From Bacteroidales bacterium (GTDB lineage: Bacteria; Bacteroidota; Bacteroidia; Bacteroidales; GCA-2711565): a DNA stretch of 16,917 bases. How positions within the stretch are numbered: the stretch's first letter is position 1; every line of letters begins with the position of its first letter. Of the stretch, positions 1 to 5,975 are shown in pieces. A program made the position numbers and the translations under genes. The stretch lies in NCBI GenBank assembly GCA_029938505.1, contig JAOZUV010000009.1, positions 1 to 16,917 on the forward strand. The letters are read 5' to 3'. Under the pieces are notes generated by a model, which was not told where the DNA came from, made no database searches, and saw only the letters and a program-made list of their open reading frames with translations.

Positions 1-2260
1 GATTATAAAATTGATTGGATGTATTAAATTGTTCGGCATTTACCAAGGACTTTCCAGAACGATAATTATAGTTAGCCGTAAGACTGATGGTTGATTTTAT
101 AGCTGCAAAATATTTGCTAGTTTGCCCCCGCAAATTATGAGACCTCGTTTTATTAGGAAGATAAAAGGCTTCTAAAATGCTTGTCCCATCCGCATTAATG
201 CTATTGCTATACATTAGGTTATTATCACGGATACTATACGTATATCGGAAAGAATTAAAAAATGAACTAATGGGATTGCGGTAGGACAAAAATGTTGAAA
301 AATTATGTGAAGAAGTTTCTGAAATGGGTGCTGCATTTTGACTAAGGCTGCGATAGCTTTTCAAAAGATAGCCATAATTTATTCGGTCAATATTGCCTAG
401 ATTATTGTCATAACTCCACGAACTCCACAACTTCCAGAAACTATTGATTATATAATAAACCGATAAACTGGGGTCGAAAAAAAAGCGATTGAGTTTTTGT
501 TTCTTATTTAAAGCCTTATCTGATAAGTTTACTGATCTCCAACTAAAGGGGAATGATGCGTTAATAGTGAGTCTTGAACGTTTGTACTGAATATTTGTTC
601 CTATATAAGCACGTGTATGATGCGCTTTCAATGTGTTTCTAAATTCATTCCCGATGATTGTATTAATACCTTCTGAATCAATCATAATATGGCTTTCCAT
701 TTCTTGCTTTCGGTAGGCAATCCCAATGTCAGGAGTAAACGAAAACCGATTCAATGATAAAGTAAAACTTGCTGAATGATCCAAATAAAGACGTTTTAAG
801 TCTATCTGTTGAACAACTTCCTCATAGGGATTGTTGTCATTTAGTACGTCCTCAAATTGCCCCGGATTGATGGATAAGCTATGAGGACTATGGTCGTAGG
901 AAATATAGGAGTCAAACGATATTAAATGTTTTCCAATGGCGTTTATTGATTTCAAATCGTTTGAAAATGATTTTAATGGATTTTTTAAGCTTTGATTAAT
1001 CGCTTTATTATCTGTTAAAAGCATTCCTGTTTGTTTGTCCCAGCGCGACTGAATTTTGAGTTTATTTTCCAGAAAATTATTTTTCGCATTACGACTAAGG
1101 GTAAATTCGCTTTTTAAATAATTATGATGAATATTGTTATGTATGTTTTCGTTAAATACCAAGGTATCCGTAGGCGTATACAAACTTCGTTGCTGACTGG
1201 CTTCTTGTTGTTGACGGTCGTTAATATAATACAGATTAAAGCGGAGTTGGAAGTCGTTACTAAGGAGTAGCAAACCATTGAAATTAAATAAATGTGCCTT
1301 ATTATCGAGATAACGATTTTGTTTAATCCCGGGAGGTCGTGCAGATTGCACACTCAATAAACGAGGTTTTTCGTTTGGGCGCTCCGAGTTTTGAACATAA
1401 TCTTGAATAGTTAATCGATTGATTTGTTGAGCAACATCATTACCCGTATTATTGCTTTGATAAGAGGTGACCACCTGAAATTTTTTACTAAAGATCATAG
1501 GAGTTAAATTTACATCCCAAAGTAAAGGTGTCATGCCAATTCCTAATTTTCCGGTACCTGTGGTGGTAAAGTCTTTTTTTAATTTTAGGTTTAGTGAAGC
1601 TTGATGTGATTCAACTCTTTTTTCTAAAATTCGAATGGGTTGATGATTCTCCATGATCTCGACGGTACTAACGGTACGATGAGGTAAGTTTTTGCTAATA
1701 ACGCGATAACGTCCATCCATCAAATCGAGACCTTCCACATAAAACTTTTTAAGCGCTAATCCTTGATACAAAATTTGTCCATTATCCTCTATTTCAATGC
1801 CCGGCATTTTACGCAAAACATCCTCAATAACCTGATCTTCTTTTCCAGCAAAGCTGCTCACTAAATAGCTGAGGGTATCGCCTTTTCGGATGATGGGTTT
1901 TGCTTTTACCGTAAAGGAGTTAAGCTGCTTAACATCCGCTTTCAATTCAAAATCTACATTTTGTGAAACATTGGCAATACGACGAACAACTTTTTCAAAT
2001 TGTATGGAACTAACTTCAATATCGAGACTGTCGGAACTTATCTTATGCTTGCATTGAAATTCTCCCTTTTCGTTACTCACAGCAAAGGCCATCAATATTT
2101 TGCTGTGTGGCAGATAAACTAAAATGTTGATGTTAGCTATGGCTTCCCCTTTGGTGTTTTTAATCTGTCCTTCTATGATCTGCTGACTCCAAACATTTTG
2201 AGAAATAAGGAGGATGGAAATAAGGCTTATTATATTTCTTAGATTTTGAATCTTAATCAT
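1..2260 (-). CDS. TonB-receptor-like outer-membrane protein with carboxypeptidase-regulatory-like domain (partial, C-terminus beyond left edge)
   Basis: The frame is open from the ATG at 2260 to the left edge, giving 753 complete codons with no stop. A signal peptide covers residues 1-25 (hydrophobic run IISLISILLIS, then VWSQQ). Residues about 28-110 look like the carboxypeptidase-D regulatory-like beta-sandwich (EGQIKNTKGEAIANINILVY). Residues about 115-215 look like a TonB plug (EDVLRKMPGIEIEDNGQ, FYVEGLDLMDGRY, TVEIMENHQPIRIL). The rest is rich in alternating aromatic/polar strands, as in an outer-membrane barrel. The family either imports ligands or acts as an outer-membrane channel; the substrate is unknown. 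I saw no SusD partner and no obvious TonB box. It lies downstream of a GLPGLI gene on the same strand, a pairing I recall as common in Bacteroidota, but a palindrome and repeats separate them, so co-transcription is uncertain. Architecture is fairly sure, function is not. Confidence 0.85.
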   Translation of the reverse strand, partial: MIKIQNLRNIISLISILLISQNVWSQQIIEGQIKNTKGEAIANINILVYLPHSKILMAFAVSNEKGEFQCKHKISSDSLDIEVSSIQFEKVVRRIANVSQNVDFELKADVKQLNSFTVKAKPIIRKGDTLSYLVSSFAGKEDQVIEDVLRKMPGIEIEDNGQILYQGLALKKFYVEGLDLMDGRYRVISKNLPHRTVSTVEIMENHQPIRILEKRVESHQASLNLKLKKDFTTTGTGKLGIGMTPLLWDVNLTPMIFSKKFQVVTSYQSNNTGNDVAQQINRLTIQDYVQNSERPNEKPRLLSVQSARPPGIKQNRYLDNKAHLFNFNGLLLLSNDFQLRFNLYYINDRQQQEASQQRSLYTPTDTLVFNENIHNNIHHNYLKSEFTLSRNAKNNFLENKLKIQSRWDKQTGMLLTDNKAINQSLKNPLKSFSNDLKSINAIGKHLISFDSYISYDHSPHSLSINPGQFEDVLNDNNPYEEVVQQIDLKRLYLDHSASFTLSLNRFSFTPDIGIAYRKQEMESHIMIDSEGINTIIGNEFRNTLKAHHTRAYIGTNIQYKRSRLTINASFPFSWRSVNLSDKALNKKQKLNRFFFDPSLSVYYIINSFWKLWSSWSYDNNLGNIDRINYGYLLKSYRSLSQNAAPISETSSHNFSTFLSYRNPISSFFNSFRYTYSIRDNNLMYSNSINADGTSILEAFYLPNKTRSHNLRGQTSKYFAAIKSTISLTANYNYRSGKSLVNAEQFNTSNQFYN

Positions 2261-2286
2261 CAGTTTTGTTATTTATTTTAATCATT

Positions 2287-2327
2287 GAGATTCTGAATAA
2301 AGCCTTTCAGGCTTTTCCAGAATGACG
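2287..2327. repeat. Palindromic dispersed repeat, long-hairpin form (R1)
   Basis: GAGATTCTG...CCAGAATGACG hairpin. The outer arms are ATTCTG/CAGAAT and the inner arms are AAGCCT/AGGCTT. It differs at one base from the copy at 4276-4316 and belongs to the same family as 6217-6257 and 6732-6774. It sits just before the start of the TonB-receptor-like gene, in or near its 5' untranslated region. Confidence 0.75.
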
Positions 2328-2360
2328 CATGATTTGTTTTGCCATCTTAATTTTTTCTGT

Positions 2361-2460
2361 CGTCATGCTGAATTTAATTCAGCATCTCATGAACAAGGAC
2401 GAAGAGATTCTGAACCGAAGCTCAACCTAGCCAATAAAATCTTTCAGAGGCCTGGAAAAG
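2361..2460. repeat. Palindromic dispersed repeat pair (R2): short hairpin plus degenerate long form
   Basis: The first half is a near-perfect palindrome at 2365-2385 (ATGCTGAATT, one base, AATTCAGCAT), flanked by CGTC and CTCA. The second half, about 2404-2460, starts GAGATTCTGAACCGAAG and resembles the longer copy at 6888-6959, but it is decayed and runs into the 32-bp palindrome at 2456. The short palindrome recurs exactly at 6148-6168. Confidence 0.7.
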
Positions 2461-2487
2461 GGTTGCACCTTAAGGTGCAACCCTTTT
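2456..2487. terminator. Perfect 32-bp palindrome, probable bidirectional transcription terminator
   Basis: AAAAGGGTTGCACCTT followed directly by its exact reverse complement, so each strand reads the same. The stem is GC-rich in the middle and ends in a run of four T on either strand. It overlaps the TAA stop of the GLPGLI gene (2486-2488) by two bases, so it most likely ends that transcript. There is no unpaired loop in the DNA, so an RNA hairpin would open a few central base pairs. Confidence 0.65.
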
Positions 2488-3340
2488 ATTTTAACTCAAT
2501 ATGATTATTACGAGAGGCCTCTCTTTTTGCAGCAATTTGCTGAGCGGATTCATCCCCACCTTTTTGTTTAATTAGATTTGCAATGCTATTGCGACTTGCT
2601 TCTCTCGCTCTAAGAAATTTTTGTCTTGTTGTTTTAATATACGGATATTCGTTAAACTCAATCATTAAATCCGAATCAGCGATTTCTATGCCTGTTAATT
2701 CAAATACATAATGCTCACGGCTGTCGTAAATCTTTATAATAAGTCCCGGGAGTCCATTGAATTTATAGGGGCCATCTTTAAAAGGAATGTCTGCACAAAA
2801 CCAGGCTGTCCATTTTCTGCCTCCATAATCACAGTATGCTTTTTGAGAAAGGTATCCGCCAATGGTAGCTGTATCTTGAGTGAGTTCCCAATTAAAGGCA
2901 TCAAGCTTTTCTTCATATTTTAAATAACCATTAATATTTTTTTCTGTTAAGGTTATTTTTCCTTTGGGGTGATTTTTGTAAATATGATAAAGGAATCTTG
3001 GCGAATATGGACCATAATTATCATGCCATAAACGAAGTTCAACAAGTGTTTTAAACTTTGATATGGTTTGCATATCAATGTAATTTGATTTACTAACAAA
3101 CAAACTTATGTTTTTACCAAGGAATAGCCACATCTCTTGATTGCTGACCCTATCTAAATTTAAGGAATCCCATTTATAATTTAATGAATAGGAGGCAATA
3201 AATTTGGTAGAATCTATTGGTTTGAAATCGAATAAGCCTTTAGAAGTTTGTGAAAAAATCGAAAATGAGTTAAAAATAAAAATGATAAGAAGGAGAAATT
3301 TTCGACTTCCAAAACTTTTAAAGTTGGAAAAATATTTCAT
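2486..3340 (-). CDS. GLPGLI family protein (cassette 1)
   Basis: A 284-aa exported protein of the GLPGLI family (TIGR01200/Porph_ging), named for its best-conserved motif, which is present here exactly at residues 196-201 within DGPYKFNGLPGLI. The N-terminus has a basic stretch, then a hydrophobic signal segment at about residues 15-28, ending IFSQ. Residues 140-206 match the paralogue at 4415-5239 at 46 of 67 positions by hand count. The C-terminus is a basic/Ala-rich tail ending NNHIELK, close to NNPIELKRK in the paralogue. Molecular function is unknown for the family; a periplasmic or outer-membrane role is inferred from the signal peptide. It follows a regulator and a peptide gene, with a hairpin (3401-3434) upstream. 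It precedes the TonB-receptor-like gene on the same strand. Family call is near certain. Confidence 0.95.
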   Translation of the reverse strand: MKYFSNFKSFGSRKFLLLIIFIFNSFSIFSQTSKGLFDFKPIDSTKFIASYSLNYKWDSLNLDRVSNQEMWLFLGKNISLFVSKSNYIDMQTISKFKTLVELRLWHDNYGPYSPRFLYHIYKNHPKGKITLTEKNINGYLKYEEKLDAFNWELTQDTATIGGYLSQKAYCDYGGRKWTAWFCADIPFKDGPYKFNGLPGLIIKIYDSREHYVFELTGIEIADSDLMIEFNEYPYIKTTRQKFLRAREASRNSIANLIKQKGGDESAQQIAAKREASRNNHIELK

Positions 3341-3400
3341 ACAAATAAAATTTAATTTTTAACGGTTAAATGGACGTTTCATAACTTATGACAGATTAAA

Positions 3401-3434
3401 CGACTTACCCACTATTTTATTAATGGGTAAGTCG
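3401..3434 (-). terminator. Strong stem-loop between peptide pseudogene and GLPGLI gene (cassette 1)
   Basis: Perfect 11-bp inverted repeat CGACTTACCCA / TGGGTAAGTCG with a 12-base loop, lying 72 bases beyond the stop of the small-peptide reading frame. On the minus strand it is followed by TTTAATC, only moderately T-rich. It could be an attenuator or an RNA-processing/stability stem that sets peptide and GLPGLI expression apart. A stem of the same length sits at the equivalent place in cassette 2. Confidence 0.5.
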
Positions 3435-3505
3435 TAAATTTATTAAAATTTAGTGAGGTAATAATGGATTATAGCTAATCAGGTATTTGGACAATACATG
3501 ATCAA

Positions 3506-3684
3506 TTAACAATATATCATTCCCCACTCAAAAAAGTCATCAAAATCCCAACAGAAGCATATATTGCCACATATAACGAAGGTTCCTGGATACATTTCAT
3601 CATTTTGATTAACTTCAGCAGTTGCATCTTGTGGTACTGAAAGCGCAAATACTCCTAGGCAAAGGTTAAAAATAATTTTTTCAT
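3506..3684 (-). pseudogene. Small exported cysteine-containing peptide gene, frameshifted copy (cassette 1)
   Basis: The ATG at 3684 opens MKKLFLTFA and then meets TAG at once. Adding one base near GCCTAGG (for example GCC CTA GGA) restores a 59-aa frame continuing LGVFALSVPQDATAEV and ending EWGMIYC, with the stop at 3506-3508. The restored product has exactly the length of the intact paralogue (5383-5562). It aligns without gaps through MKK, FAL at residues 8-10, Cys45, Trp54 and the terminal Cys59; its cysteines would be 39, 43, 45 and 59. It has a signal-peptide-like N-terminus and an acidic, aromatic-rich mature part. It sits between the regulator and GLPGLI genes, as in cassette 2. It may be a true pseudogene, a sequencing error at a short C run, or a phase-variable/recoded gene; the sequence alone cannot decide. 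Confidence 0.65.
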
Positions 3685-3727
3685 TTTAAATAAGTTTTAG
3701 GTTAATATAATAATTGTCATAGTAAAA

Positions 3728-3758
3728 CTAAATCAGCCCACTGACATGGGGTGTCAGT
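3728..3758. promoter_or_regulatory. Conserved stem-loop at the 3' end of the regulator gene (cassette 1 copy)
   Basis: ACTGACA (3740-3746), loop TGGGG, TGTCAGT (3752-3758): a perfect 7-bp stem. The 31 bases 3728-3758 are identical to 5606-5636. Here the coding frame has shifted, yet the stem is unchanged. It could be an attenuator or processing site between the regulator and the peptide, or just recent-duplication identity. Confidence 0.4.
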
Positions 3759-4057
3759 ACGAAAAATTTTAAAATTATTTTACCACCCCATTTTTTAGCA
3801 TCTTCAATTGGTTTAATATCAGTGCTTTTTGCTTCGAATTTAAAAATCAGTTTCCCTTTTTCTTCATAACAATAGCTCTCTCTTTGTTTGTTATAAAAAA
3901 TGGGGCAACCCATTTCTTTGAGCTGCTTAATGATTCGAAAAACAGTTCGTTCGGTGGTATTTAATTTTTTGGCTAAGTCTTTGGGTGTTCCTGTAGCTTT
4001 TAGCCTAATTAAGGTATTAATCTTTTCAAGCTTTTCTTTTGTTTCGCTTACATTCAT
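3728..4057 (-). CDS. Small winged-helix (HTH_11-type) transcriptional regulator (cassette 1)
   Basis: A 109-aa predicted DNA-binding protein. Residues about 5-65 form a winged helix-turn-helix: helices around PKDLAKKL (25-32) and TTERTVFRIIKQLKEMG (34-50), then a wing, CPIFYNKQRESYCYEE. Through residue 93 it matches the cassette 2 regulator at 78 of 93 positions. After KWGGK the two diverge because this copy has five T where the other has six (in ...AAATTTTTCG...). Restoring one T gives FFRTDTPCQWADLVLL, close to the FFQTDTPCQWADLALQ tail of the paralogue, so this copy ends in a frameshifted tail. No ligand or dimer domain is visible. Likely target: its own conserved leader and the cassette, by inference. 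The DNA-binding part appears intact. Confidence 0.85.
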   Translation of the reverse strand: MNVSETKEKLEKINTLIRLKATGTPKDLAKKLNTTERTVFRIIKQLKEMGCPIFYNKQRESYCYEEKGKLIFKFEAKSTDIKPIEDAKKWGGKIILKFFVLTPHVSGLI

Positions 4058-4095
4058 TTATTCCCCATTTAAGTCTATTGTTATTACAAAGTAGC

Positions 4096-4190
4096 CAACA
4101 AACAAATGGGCATATTTTACCAATTGTTTTATTAGCCATTCACAAGTTTTCTTCAATACTTAGTTTTGGGGAGTAAGTTTGCCTAAGTAA
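4096..4190 (-). promoter_or_regulatory. Conserved leader/operator region upstream of the regulator (cassette 1)
   Basis: Non-coding region shared with cassette 2. A 45-base block (4096-4140) is identical to 5976-6020 and contains the palindrome CAATTG. Next to it is an inverted repeat, TACTTAG (4157-4163) / CTAAGTA (4183-4189), with a 19-base spacer containing TTTTGGGGAGTAAG, also kept in the other copy. Candidate operator or structured 5' leader for autoregulation. The position matching the TATATTTG box of cassette 2 reads GTTTTTTG here, a poorer match to the Bacteroidota -7 box. Confidence 0.5.
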
Positions 4191-4267
4191 TCGTACGCTT
4201 AATTTCAAAAAACGAAAAAAGGTAACCCTAAATATATTTTTATTTTCGTCAACTGTATTTTTTATTT

Positions 4268-4316
4268 GTCATCCTGAGATTCTGAATAAAGCCTTACAGG
4301 CTTTTCCAGAATGACG
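4268..4316. repeat. Palindromic dispersed repeat (R3) at the boundary between the two cassettes
   Basis: Begins GTCATCCTGA and ends AATGACG, so the ends form GTCAT/ATGAC inverted repeats; the core is the same long hairpin as R1 (ATTCTG/CAGAAT, AAGCCT/AGGCTT). It looks like a fusion of the short-head and long-tail halves seen separately elsewhere. It lies between the end of the cassette 2 GLPGLI gene and the cassette 1 leader. The rest of the gap 4191-4414 shows nothing that I can name. Confidence 0.75.
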
Positions 4317-4414
4317 AATGATAAGGGGCTAAGTCCAGAATACAAAGCTTCAACTATAAAGTTAGTTAAATAATTAACTCTACCAACCGAAAGCTAAAAA
4401 AATAGTTAATGATT

Positions 4415-5239
4415 TCATTTTCGCTTTAATTCGATAGGATTGTTGCGTCCGGCCATGTTCCTTGCAGCATTTTGTTGTGCTTTGCTTGGTAGGCCTGCTG
4501 CTTTTGCTCTGTTAATAATATCTGCACGAAAAGCATCTTTCGCACGAAATAAAACCTGTTTGGTGGATTCAATAAAATCTTTTTTCTTAAAATCTATCAT
4601 TAGTTGTTCTGTGGGTTTTTCAATGGATATAAAATCAAAAACGTAATGATTTTGAGTGTCCGAAATTTTTAAAATTAAACCGGGCAAGCCATTGAATTTA
4701 TAAGGGCCGTCGTTAAAGGGTAGTTCAGGGCTAAACCAGGCAATCCAGTCTCGTCCACTAAAACTACAAAGAGCTTTTTGTGCTTTGTAACCAGAAATTG
4801 TAGCAGTGTCTCCTGTTAATTGCCAGTTAAAAAGATTTAGTTTTTCCTCGTATTTGAATGTGCCATCCAAGGTATGCTCTAAACACATTAATTTTTCTTT
4901 TTGGTATTTTTTAAATATTTGATAAAAAAAAGCTGAATGAGGAAGCGGATTGTTTAGGTCTGATAACAATTTCTGATACTCGGCCCGAGAGGATACTTTC
5001 CTTGTTATGGTATCAGAAGTATATGCATTGTTGCTTGTAAACTTGCTAATATTTTGGCCTACAAAAAGTAACATGTCTTCTTGGCGGATAAAATTTGGAT
5101 TGGTTGAATCCTGTTGGAATTTCAGTGAATAGGTAACGATAAGCTCAGCTGGTTCTAATTCTGTTATTGGATAGTTAGATTGCTGAGCAAATATAGATAT
5201 GGGAAATGACAATGCAAGTAAAAAAAAGAAGTTTCGCAT
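4415..5239 (-). CDS. GLPGLI family protein (cassette 2)
   Basis: A 274-aa GLPGLI-family protein with the motif exact at residues 184-189. Signal peptide at residues 1-19 (FFFLLALSFPISIFAQ), cleaved probably after Ala18. The conserved core from about residue 128 to 194 (KYEEKL, FNW, DTATI, DGPYKFNGLPGLI) is shared with the cassette 1 protein. The C-terminal third is basic and Ala/Arg-rich, ending NNPIELKRK. Function is unknown for the family; export to the periplasm or outer membrane is inferred. Upstream on the same strand come a small exported peptide and a winged-helix regulator, giving the same order as cassette 1. No TonB-receptor gene follows this copy directly: a 357-base gap with a palindromic repeat and the cassette 1 leader comes next. 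Confidence 0.95.
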   Translation of the reverse strand: MRNFFFLLALSFPISIFAQQSNYPITELEPAELIVTYSLKFQQDSTNPNFIRQEDMLLFVGQNISKFTSNNAYTSDTITRKVSSRAEYQKLLSDLNNPLPHSAFFYQIFKKYQKEKLMCLEHTLDGTFKYEEKLNLFNWQLTGDTATISGYKAQKALCSFSGRDWIAWFSPELPFNDGPYKFNGLPGLILKISDTQNHYVFDFISIEKPTEQLMIDFKKKDFIESTKQVLFRAKDAFRADIINRAKAAGLPSKAQQNAARNMAGRNNPIELKRK

Positions 5240-5309
5240 GCTAAAAAATTATTATTGAGATTTATTTTATTAAATGGTTTAAATTATGGTTTGGCTGATT
5301 TTAAAAGCC

Positions 5310-5346
5310 CAATAAATGAGCAGGAATACAACCCACTCATTTATTG
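5310..5346 (-). terminator. Stem-loop between peptide and GLPGLI genes (cassette 2)
   Basis: Perfect 11-bp inverted repeat CAATAAATGAG / CTCATTTATTG with a 15-base loop, 37 bases beyond the peptide stop. On the minus strand GGCTTTTAAAATCAGCC follows, which can itself fold (GGCT/AGCC). The T tract is weak, so attenuation or RNA end protection is as likely as full termination. It is unrelated in sequence to the cassette 1 stem but has the same stem length and position. Confidence 0.5.
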
Positions 5347-5382
5347 AGTTAAGTTCAATTAGTCAAACAATGGGTCAATTAA

Positions 5383-5562
5383 TTAACATAATATTTCCGT
5401 CCATGCCCGCCTATCTTCGTCGTCATAACAATAAACAATATGGTATTCTCCATCTGATACACAATACAAAGTGTACGTTCCTGACTCAAGAGCAGTTGCA
5501 GTTTTGGGTGTTACAAATGAGAACATACCCATAAGGGCAAAAATAAAAAGAACTTTCTTCAT
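5383..5562 (-). CDS. Small exported cysteine-containing peptide (59 aa, cassette 2, intact)
   Basis: I do not recognise a named family. The frame is ATG at 5562 to TAA at 5383-5385, 60 codons. Residues 1-24 read as a signal peptide (MKKVLFIFALMGMFSFV, then TPKTATAL). The mature part would be about 35 residues, acidic (DDED) and Tyr-rich, with Cys34, Cys45 and a C-terminal Cys59. The architecture (short leader, few cysteines, last residue Cys) resembles small exported Bacteroidota peptides such as the NVEALA type, but that motif is absent. Support for it being real: the paralogue at 3506-3684 has the same length once one base is restored, with shared Cys45, Trp54 and Cys59, and it occupies the same place between regulator and GLPGLI genes. 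The start follows an A-rich stretch typical of this phylum. It may be a signal, toxin-like or structural peptide; function unknown. Confidence 0.7.
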   Translation of the reverse strand: MKKVLFIFALMGMFSFVTPKTATALESGTYTLYCVSDGEYHIVYCYDDEDRRAWTEILC

Positions 5563-5594
5563 TTTAAATAGTTTTTAAGTTAATACAATAATTG

Positions 5595-5936
5595 TCATTG
5601 TAAAGCTAAATCAGCCCACTGACATGGGGTGTCAGTCTGAAAAAAGTTTAAAAAATATTTACCCCCCCATTTTTTAGTCCCTTCAATTGTTTCAATGTCA
5701 ATGCTATTTGCTTCGAATTTGAAAATAAGCTTGCCTTCTTCTTCATAGCAATAGCTTCCTCTTTGTTTGTCATAATAAATGGGGCAACCCATTTCTTTGA
5801 GCTGTTTAATTATTCGAAAAACAGTTCGTTCGGTAGTGTTCAATTTTTTGGCTAAATCTTTGGGTGTTCCCGTAGCTTGTAGTCTAATCAAGGTGTTAAT
5901 TTTCTCAACTTTATTTTTTATTTCTGTCACATTCAT
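5595..5936 (-). CDS. Small winged-helix (HTH_11-type) transcriptional regulator (cassette 2)
   Basis: A 113-aa predicted DNA-binding protein and the intact reference for the copy at 3728-4057. The winged helix spans residues about 5-65: PKDLAKKL and the recognition helix around TTERTVFRIIKQLKEMG, then the wing CPIYYDKQRGSYCYEE. The remainder, including KLIFKFEAN and the tail FFQTDTPCQWADLALQ, has no recognised domain. Its stop lies 32 bases before the peptide gene start, so the two are probably one transcript. It is preceded by a ~140-base non-coding leader with a TATATTTG promoter box. Autoregulation, or control of the peptide/GLPGLI genes, is inferred from position only. I cannot tell whether it is an activator or repressor. 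Confidence 0.88.
   Translation of the reverse strand: MNVTEIKNKVEKINTLIRLQATGTPKDLAKKLNTTERTVFRIIKQLKEMGCPIYYDKQRGSYCYEEEGKLIFKFEANSIDIETIEGTKKWGGKYFLNFFQTDTPCQWADLALQ
5606..5636. promoter_or_regulatory. Conserved stem-loop at the 3' end of the regulator gene (cassette 2 copy)
   Basis: Identical 31 bases to 3728-3758, with stem ACTGACA (5618-5624) / TGTCAGT (5630-5636) and loop TGGGG. In this copy it lies in frame and encodes TDTPCQW near the C-terminus of the regulator. Confidence 0.4.
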
Positions 5937-5975
5937 TTATTCCCCATTTTATCATATAGTAATTGCAATATATGT

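Noticed and set aside
2322..2504. 60-codon plus-strand frame across the repeats at 2322-2504
   Set aside because: It consists of palindromic repeat, the 32-bp palindrome and the end of the GLPGLI gene, with no protein-like features.
3676..3681. A6 tract at the start of the cassette 1 peptide gene as the site of the lost base
   Set aside because: Restoring an A there gives MKKIIFNLCLGVF, but restoring a base near GCCTAGG gives MKKLFLTFALGVF, which aligns better with MKKVLFIFAL of the intact copy.
4096..4140. Possible short peptide (MANKTIGKICPFVC...) encoded by the conserved leader block on the minus strand
   Set aside because: The frame stops at once after the block in cassette 2 and diverges in cassette 1, so conservation is better explained by a regulatory sequence.
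5316..5534. 72-codon plus-strand frame opposite the small peptide gene
   Set aside because: It is antisense to the intact peptide frame, has no signal or family features, and is not kept in cassette 1, whereas the minus-strand frame is.
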